From Chitinophaga sp. sic0106 (GTDB lineage: Bacteria > Bacteroidota > Bacteroidia > Chitinophagales > Chitinophagaceae), in the NCBI RefSeq assembly GCF_019219075.1, contig NZ_JAHUWJ010000027.1, forward strand, positions 1 to 64,000: a stretch of DNA of 64,000 nucleotides. Reading direction: 5' to 3'. The notes under the pieces are model-generated. The model was not told the DNA's origin, did no database searches, and saw only the letters and a list, made by a program, of their open reading frames with translations. Of the stretch, positions 1-8,027 are shown piece after piece; within the stretch, counting starts at the first letter, position 1; each line of letters starts with the position of its first letter. The position numbers and the translations under genes are program-made.

Positions 1-124
1 AACTACTACTATTGGAAAACAACCCACCAAATGAACTTATTCTAACAAACCGCCGTATGCGGAACCGCATGTACGGTGGTGTGAGAGGACAGTGAGGGAA
101 ATAATCCCTCACTTCCTACTCGAT
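1..124 (+). mobile_element. 3' end of a group II intron (domains V and VI), probably class IIC
   Basis: Domain V folds from 49-80: an 8-bp lower stem (ACCGCCGT with ACGGTGGT), a two-base bulge at 71-72, a 5-bp upper stem and a 4-base loop GAAC at 62-65. The catalytic triad reads CGC at 51-53 with the usual G-U pair, as in class IIC introns. Domain VI follows: GAG-AGGA (83-89) pairs with TCCT-CTC, leaving a single bulged A at 118 as the branch point, capped by an inner stem 91-98/106-113. The intron should end at CGAT, 121-124. Frame 1 from base 1 is open to a TAA at 43-45 and could be the C-terminus of the intron maturase, but it is too short to identify. The rest of the intron lies upstream of the window. 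Confidence 0.85.
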
Positions 125-139
125 TTAGGGAGATGTAAT
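125..139 (+). repeat. Copy A of the AGGGAGATGTAAAT motif (intron 3' exon)
   Basis: TTAGGGAGATGTAAT directly follows the predicted intron 3' splice site. It matches the copies at 3591, 5314 and 14330, where the motif is preceded by a T-run. The intron therefore appears to have inserted inside one of these elements, between the T-run and AGGG. Confidence 0.65.
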
Positions 140-171
140 GATTTTGACTGTAACAGGTCCCGGGTTTGGAA

Positions 172-615
172 CTAACGCATCGCTATCAGTGTCAGTACAA
201 ATGATCCCAGGCTGCATAATGTTCTGATGTGATTCAGCGTGTTCCATCTCCCTTCAAACTGAGCACGCATCTGCCGCAGCTCTTCTGTACCGGCCCCCTG
301 CACGGAGAATGCTTCCAGCATATTGTTCAGCGGGATATTGCCCACTATTGTTACACCCATTACGCCGATATAGTAACTTAGCGTAGCCAGTAACAACCAG
401 ATGCTGAAATTGCGCCATACGCACACTGGCAATAAAATTAATGGCCCAAAGAAGCAGATAAAGAATAGCGGGTTCTGTATGGCCTGATTCAGTTTCTGAA
501 AAGCCAGGATATACGCTTTGTCCGGGAGCAATGCCAATCCTCTTGTTACAGATACAGACCAGCAATAGAAAATTCCTGTAATTAATCCAAGCAGGATAAT
601 GGTGATTATTTTCAT
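172..615 (-). CDS. DUF1772-family membrane protein
   Basis: A 147-residue integral membrane protein with about four hydrophobic segments (roughly residues 4-22, 50-68, 72-92 and 128-146). The pattern GLITGIFYCWSVSVTRGL near the N-terminus, the LNQAIQNPLFF stretch and the C-terminal W..LNHIRT..SL fit the DUF1772 (anthrone oxygenase-like) family. Members are small inner-membrane proteins of mostly unknown role, often beside oxidoreductases. Its ATG overlaps the stop of the NmrA-like gene by four bases, so the two are probably translationally coupled. It is the last gene of a minus-strand run that starts with an AraC regulator at 2976. The function cannot be specified further from the sequence. 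Confidence 0.75.
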   Translation of the reverse strand: MKIITIILLGLITGIFYCWSVSVTRGLALLPDKAYILAFQKLNQAIQNPLFFICFFGPLILLPVCVWRNFSIWLLLATLSYYIGVMGVTIVGNIPLNNMLEAFSVQGAGTEELRQMRAQFEGRWNTLNHIRTLCSLGSFVLTLIAMR

Positions 616-1406
616 GGCATTGATTTTTTAAGGAAGGTGAAAAAGTCTGTGGGTTTACGTCCCAGTGCGCGTTCTACGCCATTGGCGACAGTGGCATTGC
701 GACCGTCCAATACTTCTGTGAATAGATAGGTTAAAAGATTTGTGATGTCTGCTGGTACGCCGTGAAGGGCTAATTGTGTGGTGTATTCATCCATAGAGAT
801 GCCTTCATAGTGTATTTGCCTGCCCGTAACTTTTGCAATTTCAGCTACTGCTTCTCTGAATGTTAATAGTGCAGGGCCGGTTACTTCATAGATTTGTTGA
901 GAATGCTTATTATCTATAAGTGCGGCTACAGCTACATCTGCAATATCATCCGCATCGATGAATGGTTCTCCCACTTCACCTACTGGTAAGGCTACAAATC
1001 CGGCCTCTATAGGTGCTGCCATATAACTTTCCGTGAAATTCTGCATAAACCAGCTGGCTCTGACAATTGTCCAGTCGATTCCTGATTGTATGACTGCCTG
1101 TTCGCAGCGTTCTGCTTCCGGTTCACCCCTGCCGGATAATAAAACCAGTTTTTGTACGCCTGCTGCAAATGCCGTTTTTGAAAATGCGGCAATGGTATGA
1201 TCTGCACCTGGTACTGCGAGGTCGGGTTGAAAGGAAATGTAGACAGCATCCATATCCTGTAACGCAGGGGCCCATGTATTGTTGTCTTCCCAATCAAATG
1301 GAATAGGGGCATTACGGGAGCCTAAGCGGACATTAAAAGCTTGTAAGCGGGCGGCTACACGGCGACCTGTTTTTCCGTTGGCGCCTAATACGAGAATGTT
1401 TTTCAT
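612..1406 (-). CDS. NmrA-like NAD(P)-binding oxidoreductase (atypical SDR)
   Basis: A 264-residue Rossmann-fold protein. The dinucleotide-binding loop GANGKTG is at residues 8-14, directly after the first beta strand, and the overall length fits the NmrA/ QOR2-like atypical short-chain dehydrogenases. These proteins bind NAD(P)(H) and act either as small oxidoreductases or as redox sensors; the substrate is not evident. No YxxxK pair typical of classical SDRs is obvious. The ATG lies 7 bases after the di-heme protein gene, and its end overlaps the DUF1772 gene, which supports one transcript for the group. Confidence 0.8.
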   Translation of the reverse strand: MKNILVLGANGKTGRRVAARLQAFNVRLGSRNAPIPFDWEDNNTWAPALQDMDAVYISFQPDLAVPGADHTIAAFSKTAFAAGVQKLVLLSGRGEPEAERCEQAVIQSGIDWTIVRASWFMQNFTESYMAAPIEAGFVALPVGEVGEPFIDADDIADVAVAALIDNKHSQQIYEVTGPALLTFREAVAEIAKVTGRQIHYEGISMDEYTTQLALHGVPADITNLLTYLFTEVLDGRNATVANGVERALGRKPTDFFTFLKKSMP

Positions 1407-1413
1407 GGTAATA

Positions 1414-2169
1414 TTATTTTAACTTGGCGATATAATTTGCGATGAGGGCAACGCCTTCTTTGTGGATCATGTGTGTACCCAGTAAAGGCATTTTGCCGTT
1501 TTGCATGAATTTCAAAATGAGTTTCTTGTAGGTTGGGTCTAAGTATGCGTCATATGCAAGGCGCAGGTCAGACTTATTGCACATTCCGGTAGGGTTGTGA
1601 CAATGTGCACAGTTCACATCCAGATAGGCGCGGGCGCGACTTTCTATCGTAAGCGTAGTATCCTGCCAGTTAGGAAGCGGCGATATCTTTGATAGATCTG
1701 GTGTTTCCAGGATACCGGCTTGTACAAGAGCAGGGATCTGTTGGTATATGTTCCGGGCTTTGAAGCCGATAGGCTGTATGTCTTTGCCATGGCAGGAATG
1801 GCATTGTCTGATCGTTGGAAGTATATATCCATTTACCTTTTTTTCTCCTCCATTGCTCAGGTAAGCGTTTTGTTGTGTGGTATTCCAGATATAGATTCCT
1901 GGTTCCCAGCCTGTGGGTGTTTTTAATAATACCCTCGTTTCTATTTTAATTCCTTGTTGGGAGAAGGTTTTGAACAGTACGGTACCTTCAGGGAACTGCG
2001 GTAATCCATTGTCAGTAATGATTACTTTTTTTCCTGATGGGATACTGATCATTCTTTCTTTGTCGGTATAATCCGAAAATAAGGGCGTAGCCACGTTGTA
2101 GGGTACTGCCTGTTTGAAATCAGATAGTTTTGGAAAGAGAAGTCCTGTTAAAATTAGGAAATGTGTCAT
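1414..2169 (-). CDS. SO2930/HNE_0200-family di-heme c-type cytochrome-like protein
   Basis: A 251-residue protein with two c-type heme attachment motifs, CHSCH at 123-127 and CAHCH at 187-191. The N-terminal stretch with VATPLFSDYTDKERMISIP and the later YLDVNCAHCHNP block match the SO2930 family of conserved periplasmic di-heme proteins. It is presumably an exported electron-transfer or redox protein. The only N-terminal hydrophobic stretch (about residues 3-12) is short and there is an in-frame stop just upstream, so the export signal looks weak or degraded, which is odd for a heme c protein. It sits 27 bases after the AraC gene and 7 before the NmrA-like gene. Confidence 0.75.
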   Translation of the reverse strand: MTHFLILTGLLFPKLSDFKQAVPYNVATPLFSDYTDKERMISIPSGKKVIITDNGLPQFPEGTVLFKTFSQQGIKIETRVLLKTPTGWEPGIYIWNTTQQNAYLSNGGEKKVNGYILPTIRQCHSCHGKDIQPIGFKARNIYQQIPALVQAGILETPDLSKISPLPNWQDTTLTIESRARAYLDVNCAHCHNPTGMCNKSDLRLAYDAYLDPTYKKLILKFMQNGKMPLLGTHMIHKEGVALIANYIAKLK

Positions 2170-2196
2170 CTGTTTGTGCTATTAACAACACAAAAG

Positions 2197-2976
2197 TCAG
2201 ACGATATCAGTTTTTAAAATAGAATGATTCCGACAATGTTCGAGTGGGGTAACACCGGTAAATTTCTTAAACCAGCGGATAAAATGGGATTGGTCGGCAT
2301 AGCCATTTGCATAGGCGATGTCGGATAGTTTTGAGAATTGTCCTCTGTCAAGCATGCTGATGGCGGACTGGAACTGGGCAATATTGGAGAATAAGCGGGC
2401 GGATATGCCGACGTATTGCTCAAACCTTCGTTCAAAAGTGCGCTCAGTGAGGTTGAGGTGGTAATGCAGGTCTTTTAATGAGGTTTTGCCTTTGGCGGTC
2501 AGAATCAGGTTAGTAGCGTACTCCATACCAGGGTCTACAGGAGTTATCATCTTCTCCAGGTAGGAAAAGAGGATTTCAAATTGTCGCTGAGGTGATACCG
2601 TATTCCACAGCTGTTCATTCAGGCTGACCCGCGGAACGGCAGGGAGAAGGGATATATCCACACATTCATCTGTCAGTTCTTTGGCATGTAGCCGAAAGAT
2701 GGAAGGAAGTACATGTGGATGGAAAATAAGGCCGAGGACCCGGCAATTAGGATTCGTGTGTAAAATGATGGGGTCAAGGGTTTGACCAAATACAAAAGAC
2801 TGGGAAAGAACCTTTTGAGTGTTGCCCAATATCATTCCGGACTGTTGGAAAATGAGGCCGGTTCGGCCATCAGCAAAGATGGGGAAGGCATTTTCAGCAG
2901 CTCCTTCTGCGTACCAGACACGGGAAATGTAGGGTTGCAGCGGAGGAGGAATTTGTATGGGTGGAGAAAAATCCAT
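2197..2976 (-). CDS. AraC-family transcriptional regulator
   Basis: About 259 residues from the ATG at 2976; a longer reading from 3003 would need a TTG start and is less likely. The N-terminal half is a sensor region of the kind common in Bacteroidota AraC proteins (QPYISRVWYAEG, then FADGRTGLIFQQSG). The C-terminal third carries two helix-turn-helix units, LKDLHYHLNLTERTFERRF and then LSDIAYANGYADQSHFIRWF, the second being the classical AraC signature. It is the first gene of the minus-strand run to 172 and is the obvious candidate regulator of that group; the effector is unknown. A paralogue lies at 4452-5273. Confidence 0.88.
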   Translation of the reverse strand: MDFSPPIQIPPPLQPYISRVWYAEGAAENAFPIFADGRTGLIFQQSGMILGNTQKVLSQSFVFGQTLDPIILHTNPNCRVLGLIFHPHVLPSIFRLHAKELTDECVDISLLPAVPRVSLNEQLWNTVSPQRQFEILFSYLEKMITPVDPGMEYATNLILTAKGKTSLKDLHYHLNLTERTFERRFEQYVGISARLFSNIAQFQSAISMLDRGQFSKLSDIAYANGYADQSHFIRWFKKFTGVTPLEHCRNHSILKTDIV

Positions 2977-3083
2977 TCGAATGAAGTTAGGAAAAAGCCA
3001 CAAACTACCTACTGTATTTTGCGGCTTTGCTCTTCTACTCTCTTAACAGATAAAGATAATCGACGTGTAATAACGTCCAACTA

Positions 3084-3392
3084 TTAGTATCTGGGTCTAA
3101 ATCCAGGGCGTGGGCCGGGTCTGGAGAAACGATTATTTTCTGGTCTTTCAGGTTTTGGACGAGCCTCATACACCACTATTTTCTGGCCATCCACTTCCGA
3201 ATTATTCAATTCCTTAATTGCCAGTACCGCATTCGAGTCGTCTGGCATTTCAACGAATGCAAAACCTTTAGAACGGCCACTGTACTTATCATAAGCCACA
3301 TTAATACTATATACAACGCCAAATGGGTCAAATAACGACCAAATCTCTACTTCAGTTGTTCTGTCACTTATGTTACCTACAAAAATATTCAC
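3084..3392 (-). CDS. Small RRM RNA-binding protein
   Basis: A 102-residue single-RRM protein. RNP2 is IFVGNI at residues 3-8 and RNP1 is KGFAFVEM at 42-49; a Pro/Arg/Gly-rich tail (RPGPRPGFRPRY) follows. Such proteins bind single-stranded RNA and in bacteria are often cold-induced or act on mRNA structure. The start is a GTG at 3392; it gives the expected N-terminus (MNIFVGN) for this family and there is no better ATG. On the minus strand a TATATTTG box sits immediately upstream, overlapping the start region, but without a clear -33 element. Confidence 0.88.
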   Translation of the reverse strand: MNIFVGNISDRTTEVEIWSLFDPFGVVYSINVAYDKYSGRSKGFAFVEMPDDSNAVLAIKELNNSEVDGQKIVVYEARPKPERPENNRFSRPGPRPGFRPRY

Positions 3393-3554
3393 AAATATAA
3401 TTTTAATTTAATATAGACTATTTTGAAATTCAGGATTTTAGGAAGAAAATAGCGCTCAAACTACCTAAGGATAAGCCAAAGTCAACCTTGTTAAAGTTAG
3501 AGCAATAAATTGAGTATTACAGGATAAATTTATAGGGATTGGCAAAAAATTAAA

Positions 3555-3592
3555 AGCCTCCCAATATTTATCGGGAGGCTTTTTGGGTTTTT
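3555..3592. terminator. Intrinsic terminator, both directions
   Basis: An inverted repeat AAAGCCTCCC/GGGAGGCTTT with a short AT-rich loop is followed on the + strand by TTTTGGGTTTTT and on the - strand by TTTTAATTTTTT. It lies just past the stop of the MBL-fold gene (3611, minus strand), which it most likely terminates. Confidence 0.8.
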
Positions 3593-3606
3593 AGGGAGAT
3601 GTAAAT
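3591..3606 (+). repeat. Copy B of the AGGGAGATGTAAAT motif
   Basis: TTAGGGAGATGTAAAT follows directly on the T-rich tail of the terminator at 3555-3592 and ends just before the stop codon of the minus-strand MBL-fold gene. Confidence 0.6.
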
Positions 3607-3610
3607 CCCA

Positions 3611-4378
3611 CTATGCAAAATGATTTTCACCCCCGTACTCCTCCTCATCATGATACCCATACACTACTATCCCCGGCTCTCTTTGAACCAGCTCCCGAAT
3701 TTTATTCAGATTATTCACCCGTAGCTCATCATTATCCGCGTTCATTTTTGTCATTTGATGTATCGGATGATGAGGGTCATTTAGTTCCGCCCTCAGATAA
3801 TATGCATCTCCTACGTAAAAAATCCAATGATCGTCGGCGTGTATTGCCACACCGCAATGTCCGTTAGTATGACCAAACAAAGGAACAAGAAAAATATCCC
3901 AGGCTATATCAATGTTAATTTTTCTTGCCTCAAACCCATACCATTTTTCTGATGAGGGACCATAGGTGATAATGTTTGGATGATGTGCTAGTGGCGTTTG
4001 TAAATAACGGGGATTGCCAGCTTTGAAATTTTCATATTCTTCTGTACTGATATGCACTGCGGCATCCGGGAAATCAGCCAGTCCTCCGATATGGTCGTTG
4101 TCGAGGTGGGAGATAATACAATCGGTAACGGAGTCAGTTGGCAGACCCAGCTGCTCAAGTTGCCGGAAGGCGGTTAAGGCTTCATTAAAACGGTAACCAA
4201 TGCGATCAATATAATCTTGCCCGATTCTGATTGCCGGCTGCAGTGTGTCCAACAGACCGATGCCCGTGTCTATAAGCACCAATTTATGTTCAGTCTCCAG
4301 TAATAAACAATGCCCTATGGCGCTCCCGCCTATCGGAGATTGAAGGTCCAGGCAATTAAGGTGATGTATTTTTACCAT
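3611..4378 (-). CDS. MBL-fold metallohydrolase, quorum-lactonase-like
   Basis: A 255-residue metallo-beta-lactamase-fold protein. The strand-loop LVLIDTGIG is at about 33-41, the metal motif is HLDNDH at 91-96, a further His pair is in FGHTNGH (169-174) and the bridging Asp is in YVGDAYY near 191; a late His occurs in YGYHDEEEY near 243. This layout fits the glyoxalase II/lactonase branch that hydrolyses small esters or lactones with two zinc ions. The first metal motif is HxDxDH, not the usual HxHxDH, so one canonical His ligand is replaced by Asp. No signal peptide is seen, so it is probably cytoplasmic. The substrate is unknown. Confidence 0.85.
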   Translation of the reverse strand: MVKIHHLNCLDLQSPIGGSAIGHCLLLETEHKLVLIDTGIGLLDTLQPAIRIGQDYIDRIGYRFNEALTAFRQLEQLGLPTDSVTDCIISHLDNDHIGGLADFPDAAVHISTEEYENFKAGNPRYLQTPLAHHPNIITYGPSSEKWYGFEARKINIDIAWDIFLVPLFGHTNGHCGVAIHADDHWIFYVGDAYYLRAELNDPHHPIHQMTKMNADNDELRVNNLNKIRELVQREPGIVVYGYHDEEEYGGENHFA

Positions 4379-4451
4379 AGCAACTAATTTTATAATTCTT
4401 GTTGCTAAGTAATCGAGGAGCGCTTACATAAAATAGAACCCTGGCGACAAT

Positions 4452-5273
4452 TTAAGATAATATACGAACGGTGTCAAAGGGGGTGCTTTCATAAGGCTGC
4501 AATTTCATTGCGGATGTAAACTCCTTTGGCGTACATCCTGCGAATAACTTGAATTCTCTGATAAAGTGCGACTGGTCTGCATAGTTAAAATGATAACCAA
4601 CGTCGCCCAGCTTGTTAAATGACTTGGTTTTTAATAAATGCAAAGATTTTTGAAATCTAATGATGCGCAGGTAAGTCTCCGGGCATACCCCCATATGTTC
4701 TTTGAATTTTCGCTGAAATTGACGTCGGGAAATATTTAAGTTCGATGAAACCTCGTACGGATTCATTCCCTTCTTATCATCAAATATCATTTTTACACTC
4801 AGATCAATTATCCTATCATGTTTGGCATCACGTAGTTTTTGTTGAAGTTGCGCACTAAATAGTTGGATAACCTGTTGCGGTGAAGTTGTGTAAAGGAGGC
4901 GATCGGTGAACTCCTTTGAAAAGATTGTATCGGTTTCAATTATTGCATTGGTAATCGTGGATGCATTTATATGAAACAACTTTTTAAAAGCTGTCGGCTG
5001 GAGATTTACACCAAAAACGAAAGAATTGCCATGGAACGTGTTAATGCAGGGGCTGTCTTGTTTCTGCCCATAAGCAAAGGAAATGGGAAATAGGTTTCCA
5101 TTTGCATCAGTCAAAGACGAGGAGCCGTTGCTATGTTGGAATACAATCCCCATTGCCCCGTCTGCCAGAATCTTAAAAGACTTGTTTCGACCAGCATCCT
5201 GAATATTGGCATACCAGAAGCTTTTAACAACCTGTGAAAGAGTGTGGTGCGGTGCTACTGAAATTATTTCCAT
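4452..5273 (-). CDS. AraC-family transcriptional regulator
   Basis: A 273-residue protein of the same architecture as the regulator at 2197-2976. The N-terminal sensor part includes ADGAMGIVFQHSNG, and the C-terminal DNA-binding domain has two helix-turn-helices, NPYEVSSNLNISRRQFQRKF and then VGYHFNYADQSHFIREFK. It probably binds its own or a nearby promoter as an activator. It is oriented towards the MBL-fold gene, 73 bases away, which is a candidate target; that is inference from position only. Confidence 0.88.
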   Translation of the reverse strand: MEIISVAPHHTLSQVVKSFWYANIQDAGRNKSFKILADGAMGIVFQHSNGSSSLTDANGNLFPISFAYGQKQDSPCINTFHGNSFVFGVNLQPTAFKKLFHINASTITNAIIETDTIFSKEFTDRLLYTTSPQQVIQLFSAQLQQKLRDAKHDRIIDLSVKMIFDDKKGMNPYEVSSNLNISRRQFQRKFKEHMGVCPETYLRIIRFQKSLHLLKTKSFNKLGDVGYHFNYADQSHFIREFKLFAGCTPKEFTSAMKLQPYESTPFDTVRILS

Positions 5274-5280
5274 ATCAGGT

Positions 5281-5312
5281 AGTTTACATGGTTGAATATA
5301 AACTAATTTTTA
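5281..5312 (+). terminator. Weak terminator-like hairpin
   Basis: AGTTTA and TAAACT flank a 12-base AT-rich loop and are followed by AATTTTTAT, then by motif copy C. The stem is only six base pairs, so termination is uncertain. Confidence 0.35.
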
Positions 5313-5313
5313 T

Positions 5314-5327
5314 AGGGAGATGTAAAT
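5314..5327 (+). repeat. Copy C of the AGGGAGATGTAAAT motif
   Basis: An exact 14-base match to copies B and D, again just after a hairpin and T-run. It lies between the AraC start at 5273 and the end of the small gene at 5419. Confidence 0.6.
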
Positions 5328-5418
5328 GCAGTTTGGATTATTTTGCCTTTAATTAGTAAAGTATAATGGAAATAAATTATATGTAGTGTGCATTGTTAAT
5401 GCAGCCTGATACCCTGAA

Positions 5419-5715
5419 TTAAATAGCCCTTGATAATTGCTCAATCTCTTCGTCATCATAATGAGTTTCCCCCTTACTAAGTGCCGGATAATATTTGACT
5501 ATGACTTGCTGAATCAAAGAAACCCTTTGTTCCGTTTGGATATGTGACGATAATAACTCGTCAATAAACTGGTCAATAAGTTTTGATTTTTTTGATTGAT
5601 ATTGGCTAATCATAAAAGTAGAATCATCCAGACTCTCATGTAATAGGATCATGGAATCAATCTTCTTGATGCCATCAAGAATATCCATTAAACTATTTAG
5701 TTCTGCCTTTTTCAT
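5419..5715 (-). CDS. Small helical protein, partner of the nucleotidyltransferase-like gene
   Basis: A 98-residue, charged and probably all-helical protein with no membrane segment and no motif I recognise. It starts 10 bases after the upstream nucleotidyltransferase-like gene on the same strand, so the two almost certainly share a transcript. This two-gene arrangement resembles MNT/HEPN-type toxin-antitoxin modules. However, the HEPN signature (RxxxxH) is not visible here, so the partner could equally be an accessory protein. The pair is clearly more AT-rich than neighbouring genes, which hints at horizontal acquisition. Confidence 0.6.
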   Translation of the reverse strand: MKKAELNSLMDILDGIKKIDSMILLHESLDDSTFMISQYQSKKSKLIDQFIDELLSSHIQTEQRVSLIQQVIVKYYPALSKGETHYDDEEIEQLSRAI

Positions 5716-5725
5716 TGAATCAAAT

Positions 5726-6205
5726 TTAATAAATTATTTCCAAAAAACCTTTGGGGTGCTTTTGTCCAGTACGGCTTCTGCTGGTTTTTTCAAATAGGTC
5801 CTTCCAGTACATTTGATCTCCGATAAAAAGTGGATATTTTCTGTTTTCTCGATTATATCTCACAACTAGATAAGCATCAACCCCATACCTTTCTAAAGAT
5901 TGTGGATATTTAAATTGGTTCAATTTGCTACCAGCCTTTTCAATGAGTTCGACATCAATAAAGGTAACCAGATCAATATCATTTGGTTCTGCTTTTTGGG
6001 TTACATAAGACCCGTCAATCCACTGCAAAAGTGGTTGTCCTTCCAGAACATGTTTTAAGTCATCTGAATAATTAATATAATTATTGTAAAGTTCTTGCCT
6101 TCTCGAACTATGGATTGAATCCACAAATTGTGTTTTAAAATCACTCAAAGTGGATATGATATTCGTATTGGGGACTAAGTATCCTCTATGGTTGAATGTA
6201 AACAT
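5726..6205 (-). CDS. DUF6932-like minimal nucleotidyltransferase
   Basis: A 159-residue protein with the nucleotidyltransferase hallmark: GSYV at 65-68 followed by NDIDLV at 75-80, giving GS-x9-D76-x-D78 for metal and NTP binding. The spacing GSYVTQKAEPNDIDL fits the DUF6932-type group. A third acidic residue is plausible in VDAYLVVRY. Related minimal nucleotidyltransferases transfer AMP or nucleotides to proteins or tRNA, and several act as antitoxins. It is the first gene of a two-gene unit with 5419-5715. Its AT-rich composition contrasts with the region. Confidence 0.65.
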   Translation of the reverse strand: MFTFNHRGYLVPNTNIISTLSDFKTQFVDSIHSSRRQELYNNYINYSDDLKHVLEGQPLLQWIDGSYVTQKAEPNDIDLVTFIDVELIEKAGSKLNQFKYPQSLERYGVDAYLVVRYNRENRKYPLFIGDQMYWKDLFEKTSRSRTGQKHPKGFLEIIY

Positions 6206-6347
6206 TATTAAACTTTAATGGACTTTTGATTAATGGTTGTTTTTATACTTTAAAGTTATGCTGCAATTAATAAACTGAGTTTAGAAAATTCACATAATTG
6301 AAAATATAATTATTGTCTCTTAACTTTAAATCATAAACCACACAGCC

Positions 6348-6899
6348 ATGCGTCACCTCATCTACGGCATCAATCTCACCATCGATGGTTACTGCGAACA
6401 TACACAGCTTCCCGGCAGCGCTGAAATCCACGAATATTTCACGGACCTCCTCGCTAAAACCGACCTCGCCATTTACGGTCGTAAAACATACGATTTAATG
6501 GTGCCGTATTGGCCGGATGTGGCCAAGGCGCCAACTGGAGATAAGGCTATTGATAGATTTGCACAAATTTTCAACGGCATCGAAAAAATTGTTTGTTCGC
6601 GCACCAGAACTGATTTTGAAGGTAACCCCAGGGTATTGCACGATAACCTCACTGAACAGATCATGGCGCTGAAACAGGCACCCGGTAAGGATATTTCTAT
6701 CGGTGGAGTGACGCTCCCCGGTGAATTGATTAAACTAGGACTGGTAGATGAGTTTTATTTCGTAGTACATCCTGTGCTCGGAGGGCAGGGGAGGAAGCTG
6801 CTGGACGGCGCCAATTTGCCGGAACAGCTGTCACTCACGCTGGCTGATGCCACAACGCTGGCATCCGGATGTATGGCCTTGCACTACGTAAAACAATGA
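6348..6899 (+). CDS. Dihydrofolate reductase family (RibD C-terminal-like) protein
   Basis: A 183-residue protein of the RibD C-terminal/DHFR-like fold. Recognisable parts are the N-terminal strand with INLTIDGYCEH, AIYGRKTYDLMVPYWP near 40-60, the NADPH-site segment DISIGGVTLPGELIKLGLVDEF and VHPVLGGQGRKLL. These proteins are NADPH-dependent reductases of mostly unknown substrate; they are distinct from true folate reductases. It lies 40 bases before the LLM flavoprotein gene on the same strand, so the two redox enzymes may be co-expressed. No export signal is present. Confidence 0.85.
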   Translation: MRHLIYGINLTIDGYCEHTQLPGSAEIHEYFTDLLAKTDLAIYGRKTYDLMVPYWPDVAKAPTGDKAIDRFAQIFNGIEKIVCSRTRTDFEGNPRVLHDNLTEQIMALKQAPGKDISIGGVTLPGELIKLGLVDEFYFVVHPVLGGQGRKLLDGANLPEQLSLTLADATTLASGCMALHYVKQ

Positions 6900-6939
6900 T
6901 AGACAATAAAGCGTTACCTTTCAGTACGAAAGATAAGCT

Positions 6940-7962
6940 ATGAAGAAAATAGGATTTTTATCGTTTGGACATTGGGCTAACCATCCGGCCTATAGTACCC
7001 GTTCTGCCAGCGATACCCTGCTTCAATCTATTGACCTGGCTGTAGCTGCTGAAGAAATTGGTATTGATGGCGCCTATTTCCGGGTGCATCATTTTGCAGC
7101 GCAATTAGGATCTCCCTTTCCTTTGCTGGCAGCCATCGGCGCTAAAACCAGCAAGATAGAGATTGGAACAGGTGTGATTGATATGCGGTACGAAAATCCA
7201 CTGTACATGGTGGAAGACGCCGGCGCTGCGGACTTGATTTCGGAAGGGCGATTACAACTGGGTATCAGCAGAGGATCACCGGAGCAGGTAATCGACGGCT
7301 GGCGATATTTCGGCTACGAACCAGAAGAAGGAGAATCGGATGCGGAGATGGGCCGCCGCAAGGCTTTGGAATTCTTAGCCAAATTAGACGGGGTGGGGTT
7401 TGCAGCACCTAATCCCAATCCCATGTTTCCAAATCCACCGGGACTGCTGCGACTGGAACCCTATTCAGAAGGATTGAGGGAACGCATCTGGTGGGGTGCC
7501 GCCTCCAATGCTACCGCTGTGTGGGCCGCCGAAAATGGCATGTACCTGCAAAGCTCCACCCTCAAATACGATGAAAGCGGAAAACCCTTTCATATCCAGC
7601 AAGCCGAGCAAATCAGGTTATACAAAGAAGCCTGGAAAAAAGCAGGTCATACCCGTGAACCAAGAGTGTCCGTTAGCCGGTCTATTTTTGCGATGGTAAG
7701 CGACCAGGATCGTTATTATTTCGGACAGGAAAGTAACCGCGTAGATAAACTCGGCATGATTGAACAAGGCAAACGCGCCATTTTCGGAAGAAGTTACGCC
7801 GCGGAGCCAGACCTGCTCATCAAAGAGCTGGCGGAGGACGAAGCAATACAGGAAGCAGATACACTGTTGTTAACCATCCCTAATACATTGGGAGTGGATT
7901 ATAACGTACATGTATTGTCCGCCATACTTGAACACGTAGCCCCGGGACTGGGCTGGCGATAA
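6940..7962 (+). CDS. LLM-class flavin-dependent oxidoreductase (luciferase-like)
   Basis: A 340-residue TIM-barrel protein of the bacterial luciferase-like monooxygenase class. Visible family features are DLAVAAEEIGIDGAYFRVHH near the N-terminus, IEIGTGVIDMRYENPLYM, then SEGRLQLGISRGSP, which line the F420/FMN site. These enzymes use reduced FMN or F420 for oxidation of small organic substrates; which one cannot be told here. It follows the RibD-like gene by 40 bases and ends at a strong bidirectional terminator, suggesting a two-gene operon. Confidence 0.88.
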   Translation: MKKIGFLSFGHWANHPAYSTRSASDTLLQSIDLAVAAEEIGIDGAYFRVHHFAAQLGSPFPLLAAIGAKTSKIEIGTGVIDMRYENPLYMVEDAGAADLISEGRLQLGISRGSPEQVIDGWRYFGYEPEEGESDAEMGRRKALEFLAKLDGVGFAAPNPNPMFPNPPGLLRLEPYSEGLRERIWWGAASNATAVWAAENGMYLQSSTLKYDESGKPFHIQQAEQIRLYKEAWKKAGHTREPRVSVSRSIFAMVSDQDRYYFGQESNRVDKLGMIEQGKRAIFGRSYAAEPDLLIKELAEDEAIQEADTLLLTIPNTLGVDYNVHVLSAILEHVAPGLGWR

Positions 7963-7974
7963 ATCGTTTAATAA

Positions 7975-8009
7975 AAAAGTCCCGGTAATATATGACTACC
8001 GGGACTTTT
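7975..8009. terminator. Bidirectional terminator between convergent genes
   Basis: A perfect 13-bp inverted repeat, AAAAGTCCCGGTA with TACCGGGACTTTT, separated by nine bases. It closes the flavoprotein gene on the + strand and the M57-like gene on the - strand. Confidence 0.9.
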
Positions 8010-8019
8010 ACATCTCACC
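8010..8019 (-). repeat. Degenerate reverse copy of the GGGAGATGT motif
   Basis: Read on the minus strand this is GGTGAGATGT, adjoining the terminator at 7975-8009. It has one mismatch to the core of the motif, so it may be chance. Confidence 0.3.
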
Positions 8020-8027
8020 AAAATAAA

